Positions 46,601 to 60,155 of a stretch of 64,000 nt of DNA are shown piece by piece. Position 1 is the stretch's first letter, and each line of letters opens with the position of its first letter. The DNA is taken from assembly GCA_030407085.1 (NCBI GenBank), contig CM059582.1:71443501-71507500 (forward strand), read 5' to 3'. This DNA is from Trichopria drosophilae. Its lineage: Eukaryota; Arthropoda; Insecta; Hymenoptera; Diapriidae. The position numbers were made by a program, and so were the translations under genes. Under the pieces are notes generated by a model, which was not told the DNA's origin, made no database searches, and saw only the letters and a program-made list of their open reading frames with translations.

Positions 46601-49600
46601 GAATAATCGTAAGTTACTAGATCCAGCCCGCCTCGATATACAAAATCCTTTAAAAGGTTTGCGATTTTTTTGCAATCGGTCTCAAACGTTTGCGATTCGT
46701 TTGCGAATTGAGAAAATATAACAATCTCCCGAATATCATAATAAATAATGCGAAAATAAACGAATTATCAAAAGTTACTAGATCCAGCCCGCCTCGATAT
46801 ACAAAATCCTTTAAAAGGTTTGCGATTTTTTTGCAATCGGTCTCAAACGTTTGCGATTCGTTTGCGAATTGAGAAAATATAACAATCTCCTAAATATCAT
46901 AATAAATAATGCGAAAATAAACGAATTATCGAAAGTTACTAGATCCAGCCCGCCTCGATATACAAAATCCTTTAAAAGGTTTGCGATTTTTTTGCAATCT
47001 TTCTCAAACGTTTGCGATTCGTTTGCGAATTGAGAAAATATAACAATCTCCCGAATATCATAATAAATAATGCGAAAATAAACGAATTATCGAAAGTTAC
47101 TAGATCCAGCCCGCCTCGATATACAAAATCCCTTAAAAGGTTTGCGATTTTTTTGCAATCGGTCTCAAACGTTTGCGATTCGTTTGCGAATTAAGAAAAT
47201 ATAACAATCTCCCGAATATCATAATAATTAATGCGAAAATAAACGTATTATCGAAAGTTACTAGATCCAGCCCGCCTCGATGTACAAAATCCTTTAAAAG
47301 GTTTGCGGTTTTTTGCAATCGTTCTCAAACGTTTGCGAATTGAGAAAATATAGCAATGTCCCGAATATCATAATAAATAATGCGAAAATAAACGAATTAT
47401 CGAAAGTTACTAGATCCAGCCCGCCTCGATATACAAAATCCTTCAAAAGGTTTGCGGTTTTTTGTAATCGGTCTCAAAAGTTAGCGATTCGTTTGCGAAT
47501 TGAGAAAATATAACAATCTCCTGAATATCATAATAAATAATGCGAAAATAAACGAATTATCGAAAGTTACTAGATCCAACCCGCTTCGATATACAAATTC
47601 TTTTAAAAGGTTTGCGATTTTTTTGTAATCTTTCTCAAACGTTTGCGATTCGTTTGCGAATTGAGAAAAAATAACAATCTCTGAGTATCATAATAAATAA
47701 GGCGAATATAAACGAATTAACGAAAGTTACTAGACGTGGCCGGCTAACTTCACGTTCGCTTCAAAATCCCTTAAAAGGTTTGCGATTTTTTTTTCAATCG
47801 GTCTCAAACGTTTGCGATTCGTTTGCGAATTGAGAAAATATAGCAATCTCCCGAATATCATAATAAATAATGCGAAAATAAACGAATTATCGAAAGTTAC
47901 TAGATCCAGCCCGCCTCGATATACAAAATCCTTTAAAAAGATTGCGATTTTTTTGAAAACGGTCTCAAACGTTTGCGATTCGTTTGAGAATTGAGAAAAT
48001 ATAACAATCTCCCGAATATCATAATAAATAATGCGAAAATAAACGAATTATCGAAATTTACGGCCGGCTAACTTCGCCGTCGCTTCAAAATCCTTTAAAA
48101 GTTTGCGATTTTTTTGCAATCGGTCTCAAACGTTAGCGATTCGTTTGCGAATTGAGAAAATATAACAATCTCTGAGTATCATAATAAATAAGGCGAATAT
48201 AAACGAATTATCGAAAGTTACTCGACGGGGCCGGCTAACTTCACGTTCGCTTCAAAATCCCTTAAAAGGTTTGCGATTTTTTTGCAATCGGTCTCAAACG
48301 TTTGCGATTCGTTTGCGAATTGAGAAAATATAACAATCTCCCGAATATCATAATAAATAATGCGAAAATAAACGAATTATCGAAAGTTACTAGATCCAGC
48401 CCGCCTCGATATACAAAATCCTTTAAAAGGTTTGCGATTTTTTTGCAATCGGTCTCAAACGTTTGCGATTCGTTTGCGAATTGAGAAAATATAACAATCT
48501 CCCGAATATCATAATAAATAATGCGAAAATAAACGAATTATCGAAAGTTACTAGATCCAGCCCGCCTCGATATACAAAATCCTTTAAAAGGTTTGCGGTT
48601 TTTTGCAATCGGTCTCAAACGTTTGCGATTTGTTTGCGAATTGCGAAAATATAACACTCTCTCGAATATCATAATAAATAATGCGAAAATAAACGAATTA
48701 TCGAAAGTTACTAGATCCAGCCCGCCTCGATATACAAAATCCTTTAAAAGGTTTGCGATTTTTTTGCAATCGGTCTCAAACGTTTGCGATTCGTTTGCGA
48801 ATTGAGAAAATATATCAATCTCCCGAATATCATAATAAATAATGCGAAAATAAACGAATTATCGAAAGTTACTAGATCCAGCCCGCCTCGATATACAAAA
48901 TCCTTTAAAAGGTTTGCGATTTTTTTGCAATCGGTCTCAAACGTTTGCGATTCGTTTGCGAATTGAGAAAATATAACAATCTCCCGAATATCATAATAAA
49001 TAATGCGAAAATAAACGAATTATCGAAAGTTACTCGACGTGGCCGGCTAACTTCACGTTCGCTTCAAAATCCCTTAAAAGGTTTGCGATTTTTTGCAATC
49101 GGTCTCAAACGTTTGCGATTCATTTGCGAATTGCGAAAATATAACAATCTCCCGAATATCATAATAAATAATGCGAAAATAAACGAATTATCGAAAGTTA
49201 CTAGATCCAGCCCGCCTCGATATACAAAATCCTTTAAAAGGTTTGCGATTTTTTTGCAATCGGTCTCAAACGTTTGCGATTCGTTTGCGAATTGAGAAAA
49301 TATAACAATCTCCCGAATATCATAATAAATAATGCGAAAATAAACGAATTATCGAAAGTTACTAGATCCAGCCCGCCTCGATATACAAAATCCTTTAAAA
49401 GGTTTGCGATTTTTTGCAATCGGTCTCAAACGTTTGCGATTCGTTTGCGAATTGAGAAAATATAACAATCTCCCGAATATCATAATAAATAATGCGAAAA
49501 TAAACGAATTATCGAAAGTTACTAGATCCAACCCGCCTCGATATACAAAATCCTTTAAAAGGTTTGCGATTTTTTTGTAATCGGTCTCAAACGTTTGCGA

Positions 49601-52600
49601 TTCGTTTGCGAATTGAGAAAATATAACAATCTCCCGAATATCATAATAAATAATGCGAAAATAAACGAATTATCGAAAGTTACTAGATCCAGCCCGCCTC
49701 GATATACAAAATCCTTTAAAAGGTTTGCGATTTTTTTGCAATCGGTCTCAAACGTTTGCGATTCGTTTGCGAATTGAGAAAATATAACAATCTCTGAGTA
49801 TCATAATAAATAAGGCGAATATAAACGAATTATCGAAAGTTACTAGATCCAGCCCGCCTCGATATACAAAATCCTTTAAAAGGTTTGCGGTTTTTTGTAA
49901 TCGGTCTCAAACGTTTGCGATTCGTTTGCGAATTGAGAAAATATAACAATCTCCCGAATATCATAATAAATAATGCGAAAATAAACGAATTATCGAAAGT
50001 TACTAGATCCAGCCCGCCTCGATATACAAAATCCTTTAAAAGGTTTGCGATTTTTTTGCAATCGGTCTCAAACGTTTGCGATTCGTTTGCGAATTGAGAA
50101 AATATAACAATCTCCCGAATATCACAATAAATAATGCGAAAATAAACGAATTATCGAAAGTTACTAGATCCAGCCCGACTCGATATACAAAATCCTTTAA
50201 AAGGTTTGCGATTTTTTGCAATCTTTCTCAAACGTGTGCGATTCGTTGGCGAATTAAGAAAATATAACAATCTCCTGAATATCATAATAAATAATGCGAA
50301 AATAAACGAATTATCGAAAGTTACTAGATCCAGCCCGCCTCGATATACAAATTCTTTTAAAAGGTTTGCGATTTTTTTGTAATCTTTCTCAAACGTTTGC
50401 GATTCGTTTGCGAATTGAGAAAATATAACAATCTCCCGAATATCATAATAAATAATGCGAAAATAAACGAATTATCGAAAGTTACTAGATCCAGCCCGCC
50501 TCGATGTACAAAATCCTTTAAAAGGTTTGCGATTTTTTTTGCAATCGGTCTCAAACGTTTGCGATTCGTTTGCGAATTGAGAAAATATAACAATCTCTGA
50601 GTATCATAATAAATAAGGCGAATATAAACGAATTATCGAAAGTTACTAGATCCAGCCCGCCTCGATGTACAAAATCCTTTAAAAGGTTTGCGATTTTTTT
50701 TGCAATCGGTCTCAAACGTTTGCGAATTGAGAAAATATAACAATCTCTGAGTATCATAATAAATAAGGCGAATATAAACGAATTATCGAAAGTTACTCGA
50801 CGTGGCCGGCTAACTTCACGTTCGCTTCAAAATCCCTTAAAAGCTTTGCGATTTTTTGCAATCGGTCTCAAACGTTTGCGATTCATTTGCGAATTGCGAA
50901 AATATAACACTCTCTCGAATATCATAATAAATAATGCGAAAATAAACGAATTATCGAAAGTTACTAGATCCAGCCCGCCTTGATATTCAAAATCCTTTAA
51001 AAGGTTTGCCATTTATTTGCAATCGGTCTCAAACGTTTGCGATTCGTTGGCGAATTGAGAAAATATAGCAGTATCCCGAATATCATAATAAAAAATGCGA
51101 AAATAAACGAATTATCGAAAGTTACTAGATCCAGCCCGCCTCGATATGCAAAATCCTTTAAAAGGTTTGCGGTTTTTTGTAATCGGTCTCAAACGTTTGC
51201 GATTCGTTTGCGAATTGAGAAAATATAACAATCTCCCGAATATCATAATAAATAATGCGAAAATAAACGAATTATCGAAAGTTACTCGACGTGGTCGGCT
51301 AACTTCACGTTCGCTTCAAAATCCCTTAAAAGGTTTGCGATTTTTTTGCAATCGGTCTCAAACGTTTGCGATTCGTTTGCGAATTGAGAAAACATATCAA
51401 TGTCCCGAATATCATAATAAATAATGCGAAAATAAACGAATTATCGAAAGTTACTAGATCCAGCCCGCCTCGATGTACAAAATCCTTTAAAAGGTTTGCG
51501 ATTTTTTTTGCAATCGGTCTCAAACGTTTGCGATTCGTTTGCGAATTGAGAAAATATAACAATCTCTGAGTATCATAATAAATAAGGCGAATATAAACGA
51601 ATTATCGAAAGTTACTCGACGTGGCCGGCTAACTTCACGTTCGCTTCAAAATCCCTTAAAAGGTTTGCGATTTTTTTGCAACCGATCTCAAACCTTTGCG
51701 ATTCGTTTGCGAACTGAGAAAATATAACAATCTCTCGAATATCATAATAAATAATGCGAAGATAAACGAATTATCGAAATTTACTAGATTCAGCCCGCCT
51801 CGATATACAAAATCCTTTAAAAGGTTTGCCATTTTTTTGGAATCGTTCTCAAACGTTTGCGATTCGTTTGCGAATTGAGAAAATATATCAATCTCCCGAT
51901 ATCATAATAAATAATGCGAAAATAAACGAATTATCGAAAGTTACTAGATCCAGCCCGCCTCGATATACAAAATCCTTTAAAAGGTTTGCGGTTTTTTGTA
52001 ATCGGTCTCAAACGTTTGCGATTCGTTTGCGAATTGAGAAAATATAACAATCTCCCGAATATCATAATAAATAATGCGAAAATAAACGAATTATCGAAAG
52101 TTACTAGATCCAGCCCGCCTCGATATACAAATTCTTTTAAAAGGTTTGCGATTTTTTTGTAATCTTTCTCAAACGTTTGCGATTCGTTTGCGAATTGAGA
52201 AAATATAACAATCTCCCGAATATCATAATAAATAATGCGAAAATAAACGAATTATCGAAAGTTACTAGATCCAGCCCGCCTCGATGTACAAAATCCTTTA
52301 AAAGGTTTGCGATTTTTTTTGCAATCGGTCTCAAACGTTTGCGATTCGTTTGCGAATTGAGAAAATATAACAATCTCTGAGTATCATAATAAATAAGGCG
52401 AATATAAACGAATTATCGAAAGTTACTCGACGTGGCCGGCTAACTTCACGTTCGCTTCAAAATCCCTTAAAAGGTTTGCGGTTTTTTGTAATCGGTCTCA
52501 AACGTTTGCGATTCGTTTGCGAATTGAGAAAATATAACAATATCCCGAATATCATAATAAATAATGCGAAAATAAACGAATTATCGAAAGTTACTAGATC

Positions 52601-53911
52601 CAGCCCGCCTCGATATACAAAATCCTTTAAAAGGTTTGCGATTTTTTTGTAATCGGTCTCAAACGTTTGCGATTCTTTTGCGAATTGAGAAAATATAACA
52701 ATCTCCCGAATAACATAATAAATAATGCGAAAATAAACGAATTATCGAATGTTACTAGATCCAGCCCGTTCGCTTACAAAATCCTTTAAAAGGTTTGCGA
52801 TTTTTTTGCAATCGGTCTCAAACGTTTGCGATTCGTTTGCGAATTGAGAAAATATAACAATCTCCCGAATATCATAATAAATAATGCGAAAATAAACGAA
52901 TTATCGAAAGTTACTAGATCCAGCCCGCCTCGATATACAAAATCCTTTAAAAGGTTTGCGATTTTTTTGCAACCGGTCTCAAATCTTTGCGATTCGTTTG
53001 CGAATTGAGAAAATATAACAATCTCTCGAATATCATAATAAATAAGGCGAAGATAAACGAATTATCGAAAGTTACTAGATTCAGCCCGCCTCGTCGATAC
53101 AAAATCCTTTAAAAGGTTTGCGATTTTTTGCAATCGGTCTCAAACGTTTGCGATTCGTTTGCGAATTGAGAAAACATAACAATCTCTCGAATATCATAAT
53201 AAATAAGGTAAAAATAAACGAATTATCATAAGTTACTAGATCCAGCCCGCCTCGATATACAAAATCCTTTAAAAGGTTTGCGATTTTTTTGCAATCGGTC
53301 TCAAACGTTTGCGATTCGTTTGCGAATTGAGAAAATATAACAATCTCTCGAATATCATAATAAATAAGGCGAAAATAAACGAATTATCGAAAGTTACTAG
53401 ATCCAGCCCGCCTCGATATACAAAATCCTTTAAAAGGTTTGCGATTTTTTTGCAATCGGTCTCAAACGTTTGCGATTCGTTTGCGAATTGAGAAAATATA
53501 ACAATCTCCCGAATATCATAATAAATAATGCGAAAATAAACGAATTATCCAAAGTTACTAGATCCAGCCCGCCTCGATATACAAAATCCTTTAAAAGGTT
53601 TGCGATTTTTTTGCAATCTTTCTCAAACGTTTGCGATTCGTTTGCGAATTGAGAAAATATAACAATCTCCCGAATATCATAATAAATAATGCGAAAATAA
53701 ACGAATTATCGAAAGTTACTAGATCCAGCCCGCCTCGATATACAAAATCCTTTAAAAGGTTTGCGATTTTTTTGCAATCGGTCTCAAACGTTTGCGATTC
53801 GTTTGCGAATTGAGAAAATATAACAATCTCTGAGTATCATAATAAATCAGGCGAATATAAACGAATTATCGAAAGTTACTCGACGTGGCCGGCTAACTTC
53901 ACGTTCGCTTC
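43678..53911 (-). repeat. Type B (169-bp) monomers in the right arm
   Basis: In these copies the TAGATCCAGCCCGCCTCGAT stretch is replaced by TCGACGTGGCCGGCTAACTT and CACGTTCGCTTC, adding 8 bp; monomer spacing across one such copy is 169 bp (45901 to 46070). They begin near 43678, 44168, 44981, 45632, 45960, 46129, 47732, 48222, 49034, 50798, 51286, 51616, 52428 and 53881. Most are immediately preceded by a linked variant CTGAGTATC...AAGGCGAATATAAAC, so a composite subtype is being copied as a unit. Confidence 0.85.
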
Positions 53912-56635
53912 AAAATCCCTTAAAAGGTTTGCGATTTTTTTGCAATCGGTCTCAAACGTTTGCGATTCGTTTGCGAATTGAGAAAATATAACAATCTCCC
54001 GAATATCACAATAAATAATGCGAAAATAAACGAATTATCGAAAGTTAGTAGATCCAGCCCGACTCGATATACAAAATCCTTTAAAAGGTTTGCGATTTTT
54101 TGCAATCTTTCTCAAACGTGTGCGATTCGTTGGCGATTTAAGAAAATATAACAATCTCCTGAATATCATAATAAATAATGCGAAAATAAACGAATTATCG
54201 AAAGTTACTAGATCCAGCCCGCCTCGATATACAAAATCCTTTAAAAGGTTTGCGATTTTTTTGCAATCGGTCTCAAACGTTTGCGATTCGTTTGCGAATT
54301 GAGAAAATATAACAATCTCCCGAATATCATAATAAATAATGCGAAAATAAACGAATTATCGAAAGTTACTAGATCCAGCCCGCCTCGATATACAAAATCC
54401 TTTAAAAGGTTTGCGATTTTTTTGCAATCGGTCTCAAACGTTTGCGATTCGTTTGCGAATTGAGAAAATATAACAATCTCCCGAATATCATAATAAATAA
54501 TGCGAAAATAAACGAATTATCGAAAGTTACTAGATCCAGCCCGCCTCGATATACAAAATCCTTTAAAAGGTTTGCGATTTTTTTGTAATCGGTCTCAAAC
54601 GTTTGCGATTCGTTTGCGAATTGAGAAAATATAACAATCTCCCGAATATCATAATAAATAATGCGAAAATAAACGAATTATCGAAAGTTACTAGATCCAG
54701 CCCGCCTCGATATACAAAATCCTTTAAAAGGTTTGCGATTTTTTTGTAATCGGTCTCAAACGTTTGCGATTCGTTTGCGAATTGAGAAAATATAACAATC
54801 TCCCGAATATCATAATAAATAATGCGAAAATAAACGAATTATCGAAAGTTACTAGATCCAGCCCGCCTCGATATACAAAATCCTTTAAAAGGTTTGCGAT
54901 TTTTTTGCAATCGGTCTCAAACGTTTGCGATTCGTTTGCGAATTGAGAAAATATAACAATCTCCCGAATATCATAATAAATAATGCGAAAATAAACGAAT
55001 TATCGAAAGTTACTAGATCCAGCCCGCCTCGATATACAAAATCCTTTAAAAGGTTTGCGATTTTTTTGCAATCGGTCTCAAACGTTTGCGATTCGTTTGC
55101 GAATTGAGAAAATATAACAATCTCTCGAATATCATAATAAATAAGGCGAAAATAAACGAATTATCGAAAGTTACTAGATCCAGCCCGCCTCGATATACAA
55201 AATCCTTTAAAAGGTTTGCGATTTTTTTGCAATCGGTCTCAAACGTTTGCGATTCGTTTGCGAATTGAGAAAATATAACAATCTCTCGAATATCATAATA
55301 AATAATGCGAAAATAAACGAATTATCGAAAGTTACTAGATCCAGCCCGCCTCGATATACAAAATCCTTTAAAAGGTTTGCGATTTTTTTGCAATCGGTCT
55401 CAAACGTTTGCGATTCGTTTGCGAATTGAGAAAATATAACAATCTCCCGAATATCACAATAAATAATGCGAAAATAAACGAATTATCGAAAGTTAGTAGA
55501 TCCAGCCCGACTCGATATACAAAATCCTTTAAAAGGTTTGCGGTTTTTTGTAATCGGTCTCAAACGTTTGCGATTCGTTTGCGAATTGAGAAAATATAAC
55601 AATCTCTGAGTATCATAATAAATAAGGCGAATATAAACGAAATATCGAAAGTTACTAGATCCAGCCCGCCTCGATATACAAATTCTTTTAAAAGGTTTGC
55701 GATTTTTTTGTAATCTTTCTCAAACGTTTGCGATTCGTTTGCGAATTGAGAAAATATAACAATCTCCCGAATATCATAATAAATAATGCGAAAATAAACG
55801 AATTATCGAAAGTTACTAGATCCAGCCCGCCTCGATGTACAAAATCCTTTAAAAGGTTTGCGATTTTTTTTGCAATCGGTCTCAAACGTTTGCGATTCGT
55901 TTGCGAATTGAGAAAATATAACAATCTCCCGAATATCATAATAAATAATGCGAAAATAAACGAATTATCGAAAGTTACTAGATCCAGCCCGCCTCGATAT
56001 ACAAAATCCTTTAAAAGGTTTGCGATTTTTTTGCAATCGGTCTCAAACGTTTGCGATTCGTTTGCGAATTGAGAAAATATAACAATCTCTCGAATATCAT
56101 AATAAATAAGGCGAAAATAAACGAATTATCGAAAGTTACTAGATCCAGCCCGCCTTGATATACAAAATCCTTTAAAAGTTTGCGATTTTTTTGCAATCGG
56201 TCTCAAACGTTTGCGATTCGTTTGCGAATTGAGAAAATATAACAATCTACCGAATATCATAATAAATAATGCGAAAATAAACGAATTATCGAAAGTTACT
56301 AGATCCAGCCCGCCTCGATATACAAAATCCTTCAAAAGGTTTGCGGTTTTTTGCAATCGGTCTCAAAAGTTTTCGATTCGTTTGCGAATTGAGAAAACAT
56401 ATCAATGTCCCGAATATCATAATAAATAATGCGAAAATAAACGAATTATCGAAAGTTAGTAGATCCAGCCCGCCTCGGTGTACAAAATCCTTTAAAAGGT
56501 TTGCGATTTTTTTGCAATCGGTCTCAAACGTTTGCGATTCGTTTGCGAATTGAGAAAACATAGCAATGTCCCGAATATCATAATAAATAATGCGAAAATA
56601 AACGAATTATCGAAAGTTACTAGATCCAGCCCGCT

Positions 56636-58425
56636 AACTCGATACGTTCGCTCCAAAATCCCTTAAAAGGTTTGCGATTTTTTTGCAATCGGACTCAAAC
56701 GTTTGCGATTCGATTGCAAATTGAGAAACATAATAACAAACTTCCCGAATATCAAAATAAATAATGCGAAAATAAAACGAATTATGGCGAAAGTATACTA
56801 GATCCAGCCCGCCTCGATATAACAAAATCCTTTAAAAGGTTTGCGATTTATTTTGCAATCGGTCTCAAACCGATTGCGATTCGTTTGCGAAATTGAGAGA
56901 AATATAACAATCTCCCGAATATCATAATAAAATAATGCGAAAATAAACGAATTATCGAAAGTTACTAGACGTGTCGCTAACAACCCGCTTCGATATTCAA
57001 AATCCTTTAAAAGGTATTGGCGATTTTTTTGTAATCGATCTCAACAAGTTTGCGATTCGATTTGCGAATTGAGAAAATATAACAATCACCCGAATATCAT
57101 AATAAATAATGCGAAAATAAACGAATTATCGAAAGTTACTATATCCAGTCCACCTCGATATACAAAATCCGTTTAAAAGAGGTTTGCGATTTTTTTGCAA
57201 TCGTTCTCAAACCTTTGCGATTCGTTATTGCGAATTGAGAAAATATAACAATCTCCCGAATATCATAATAAATAATGCGAAAATAAACGAATTATCGAAA
57301 TTTACTAGACGTGTTCGGCTAACCGCCTCGATATACAAAATCCATTAAAAGGTTATGCGATTTTTTTGGTAATCGGGTCTCAAACGTTGCGATTCGTATA
57401 GCGAATTGAGAAAATATAATCAAAGTCTCTCGAATATCATAAATAAATAATGCAAAGAAAAAAAAATAAAAAAAAAAAAAAAAATAAACGAATTATCGTA
57501 AGTTAACTAGCTCCAGCCCGCCTCGATATACAAAATCCTTTAAAAGGTTTGCGATTTTTTTGCAAACGGTCTCAAACGTTTGCGATTCGTTTGCGAATTT
57601 GAGAATACATAACAATCTCCTCGAATATCATACATAAATAAGTAAAAAATAAACGAATTATCGTAAATTTACTAGATACCAGCCCGCCCACGATATACAA
57701 AATCCTTTAAAAGGTTTGTCGATTTTTTTTGCAATCGGTCTCAAACGTTTGCGATTCGTTTTGCGGAATTGAGAAAAATATAACAATCTCGTCGAATATC
57801 CATAATAAATAATGCGAAAATAAAAACGAATTATCGTAAAGTTACTAGATTCCAGCCCGCCTCGCATGTACAAAATCCTTTAAAAGGTTTGCGAAATTTT
57901 TGCAATCGGTCCTCAAACGGTTTGCGATTTCGTTTGCGAATTGTAGAAAATATAACAATCTCTCGAATATCATAATAACATACAAGGCGAATAATAAACG
58001 AATAATCGAAAGTTACTAGATCCAGCCCGCCTTCTCGATATATACAAATCCTTTAAAAGGTTTGCGATTTTTTTGCAATCTTTCTCAAACGATTTGCGAT
58101 TCGTTTGCGAATTGAGAAAATATAACAATCTCCCGAATATCATAATAAATAATGCGAAAATAAACGAATTATTCGAAAGTTTAGTAGATCCAGCCCGCCT
58201 CGATATACAAAATGCCTTTAAAAGGTTTGACGAATTTTTTGTAATCGGTCTCAAACTTTTGCGATTCGTTTTGCGAATTGAGAAAATATAACAATCTCTG
58301 AATATCATAATAAAATATATGCGAACATAAAACGAATTAAATCGAAAGTTACTAGATCCAGCCCGCCTCTATATAAAAAATCCTCTAAAAAGTTTGCGAT
58401 TTTTTTTGCAATCGGTCTCAAACGT
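56636..58425 (-). repeat. Satellite block with dense single-base insertions
   Basis: Monomers remain recognisable but carry many one-base insertions and a few deletions, for example AAAATAAAACGAATTATGG, GTTTAAAAGAGGTTTGCG and a long A run at about 57463-57485. Flanking monomers are clean. The pattern looks like uncorrected long-read sequence rather than biological divergence. Confidence 0.7.
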
Positions 58426-59355
58426 TTGCGTTTCGTTTGCGAATTGAGAAAATATAACAATCTCCCGAATATCAAAATAAATAATGCGAAAATAAACGAA
58501 TTATCGAAAGTTACTAGATCCAGCCCGCCTCGATATACAAAATCCTTTAAAAGGTTTGCGATTTTTTTGCAATCGGTCTCAAACGTTTGCGATTCGTTTG
58601 CGAATTGAGAAAATATAACAATCTCCCGAATATCATAATAAATAATGCGAAAATAAACGAATTATCGAAAGTTACTAGATCCAGCCCGCCTCGATATACA
58701 AAATCCTTTAAAAGATTTGCGATTTGTTTGCAATCGGTCTCAAACGTTTGCGATTCGTTTGCGAATTGAGAAAATATAACAATCTCCCGAATATCATAAT
58801 AAATAATGCGAAAATAAACGAATTATCGAAAGTTACTAGATCCAGCCCGCCTCGATATACAAAATCCTTTAAAAGGTTTGCGATTTGTTTGCAATCGGTC
58901 TCAAACGTTTGCGATTCGTTTGCGAATTGAGAAAATATAACAATCTCCCGAATATCATAATAAATAATGCGAAAATAAACGAATTATCGAAAGTTACTAG
59001 ATCCAGCCCGCCTCGATATACAAAATCCCTTAAAAGGTTTGCGATTTTTTTGCAAAGGGTCTGAAAAGTTTTCGATTAGTTTGCGAATTGAGAAAACATA
59101 GCAATGTCCTGAATATCATAATAAATATTGCGAAAATAAACGAATTATCGTACGTTACTAGATCCAGCCCGCCTCGATATAAAAAATCCTTTAAAAGGTT
59201 TGCGATTTTTTTGCAATCGGTCTCAAACGTTTGCGATTCGTTTGCGAATTGAGAAAATATAACAATCTCTCGAATATCATAATAAATAAGGCGAAAATAA
59301 ACGAATTATCGAAAGTTACTAGATCCAGCCCGCCTCGATATACAAAATCCTTTAA

Positions 59356-60155
59356 AAGTTTGCGATTTTTTTGCAATCGGTCTCAAACGTTTGCGATTCG
59401 TTTGCGAATTGAGAAAATATAACAATCTACCGAATATCATAATAAATAATGCGAAAATAAACGAATTATCGAAAGTTACTAGATCCAGCCCGCCTTGATA
59501 TACAAAATCCTTTAAAAGTTTGCGATTTTTTTGCAATCGGTCTCAAACGTTTGCGATTCGTTTGCGAATTGAGAAAATATAACAATCTACCGAATATCAT
59601 AATAAATAATGCGAAAATAAACGAATTATCGAAAGTTACTAGATCCAGCCCGCCTCGATATACAAAATCCTTTAAAAGTTTGCGATTTTTTTGCAATCGG
59701 TCTCAAACGTTTGCGATTCGTTTGCGAATTGAGAAAATATAACAATCTACCGAATATCATAATAAATAATGCGAAAATAAACGAATTATCGAAAGTTACT
59801 AGATCCAGCCCGCCTCGATATACAAAATCCTTTAAAAGTTTGCGATTTTTTTGCAATCGGTCTCAAACGTTTGCGATTCGTTTGCGAATTGAGAAAATAT
59901 AACAATCTACCGAATATCATAATAAATAATGCGAAAATAAACGAATTATCGAAAGTTACTAGATCCAGCCCGCCTCGATATACAAAATCCTTTAAAAGTT
60001 TGCGATTTTTTTGCAATCGGTCTCAAACGTTTGCGATTCGTTTGCGAATTGAGAAAATATAACAATCTACCGAATATCATAATAAATAATGCGAAAATAA
60101 ACGAATTATCGAAAGTTACTAGATCCAGCCCGCCTCGATATACAAAATCCTTTAA
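59356..60155 (-). repeat. Tandem run of 160-bp monomers
   Basis: Five successive copies share a one-base deletion (TTTAAAAGTTTGCG) and the substitution CAATCTACCG, and recur at exactly 160 bp (59356, 59516, 59676, 59836, 59996). The same pair of variants also occurs once near 56174-56250. This is a recent local amplification of one marked monomer. Confidence 0.8.
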
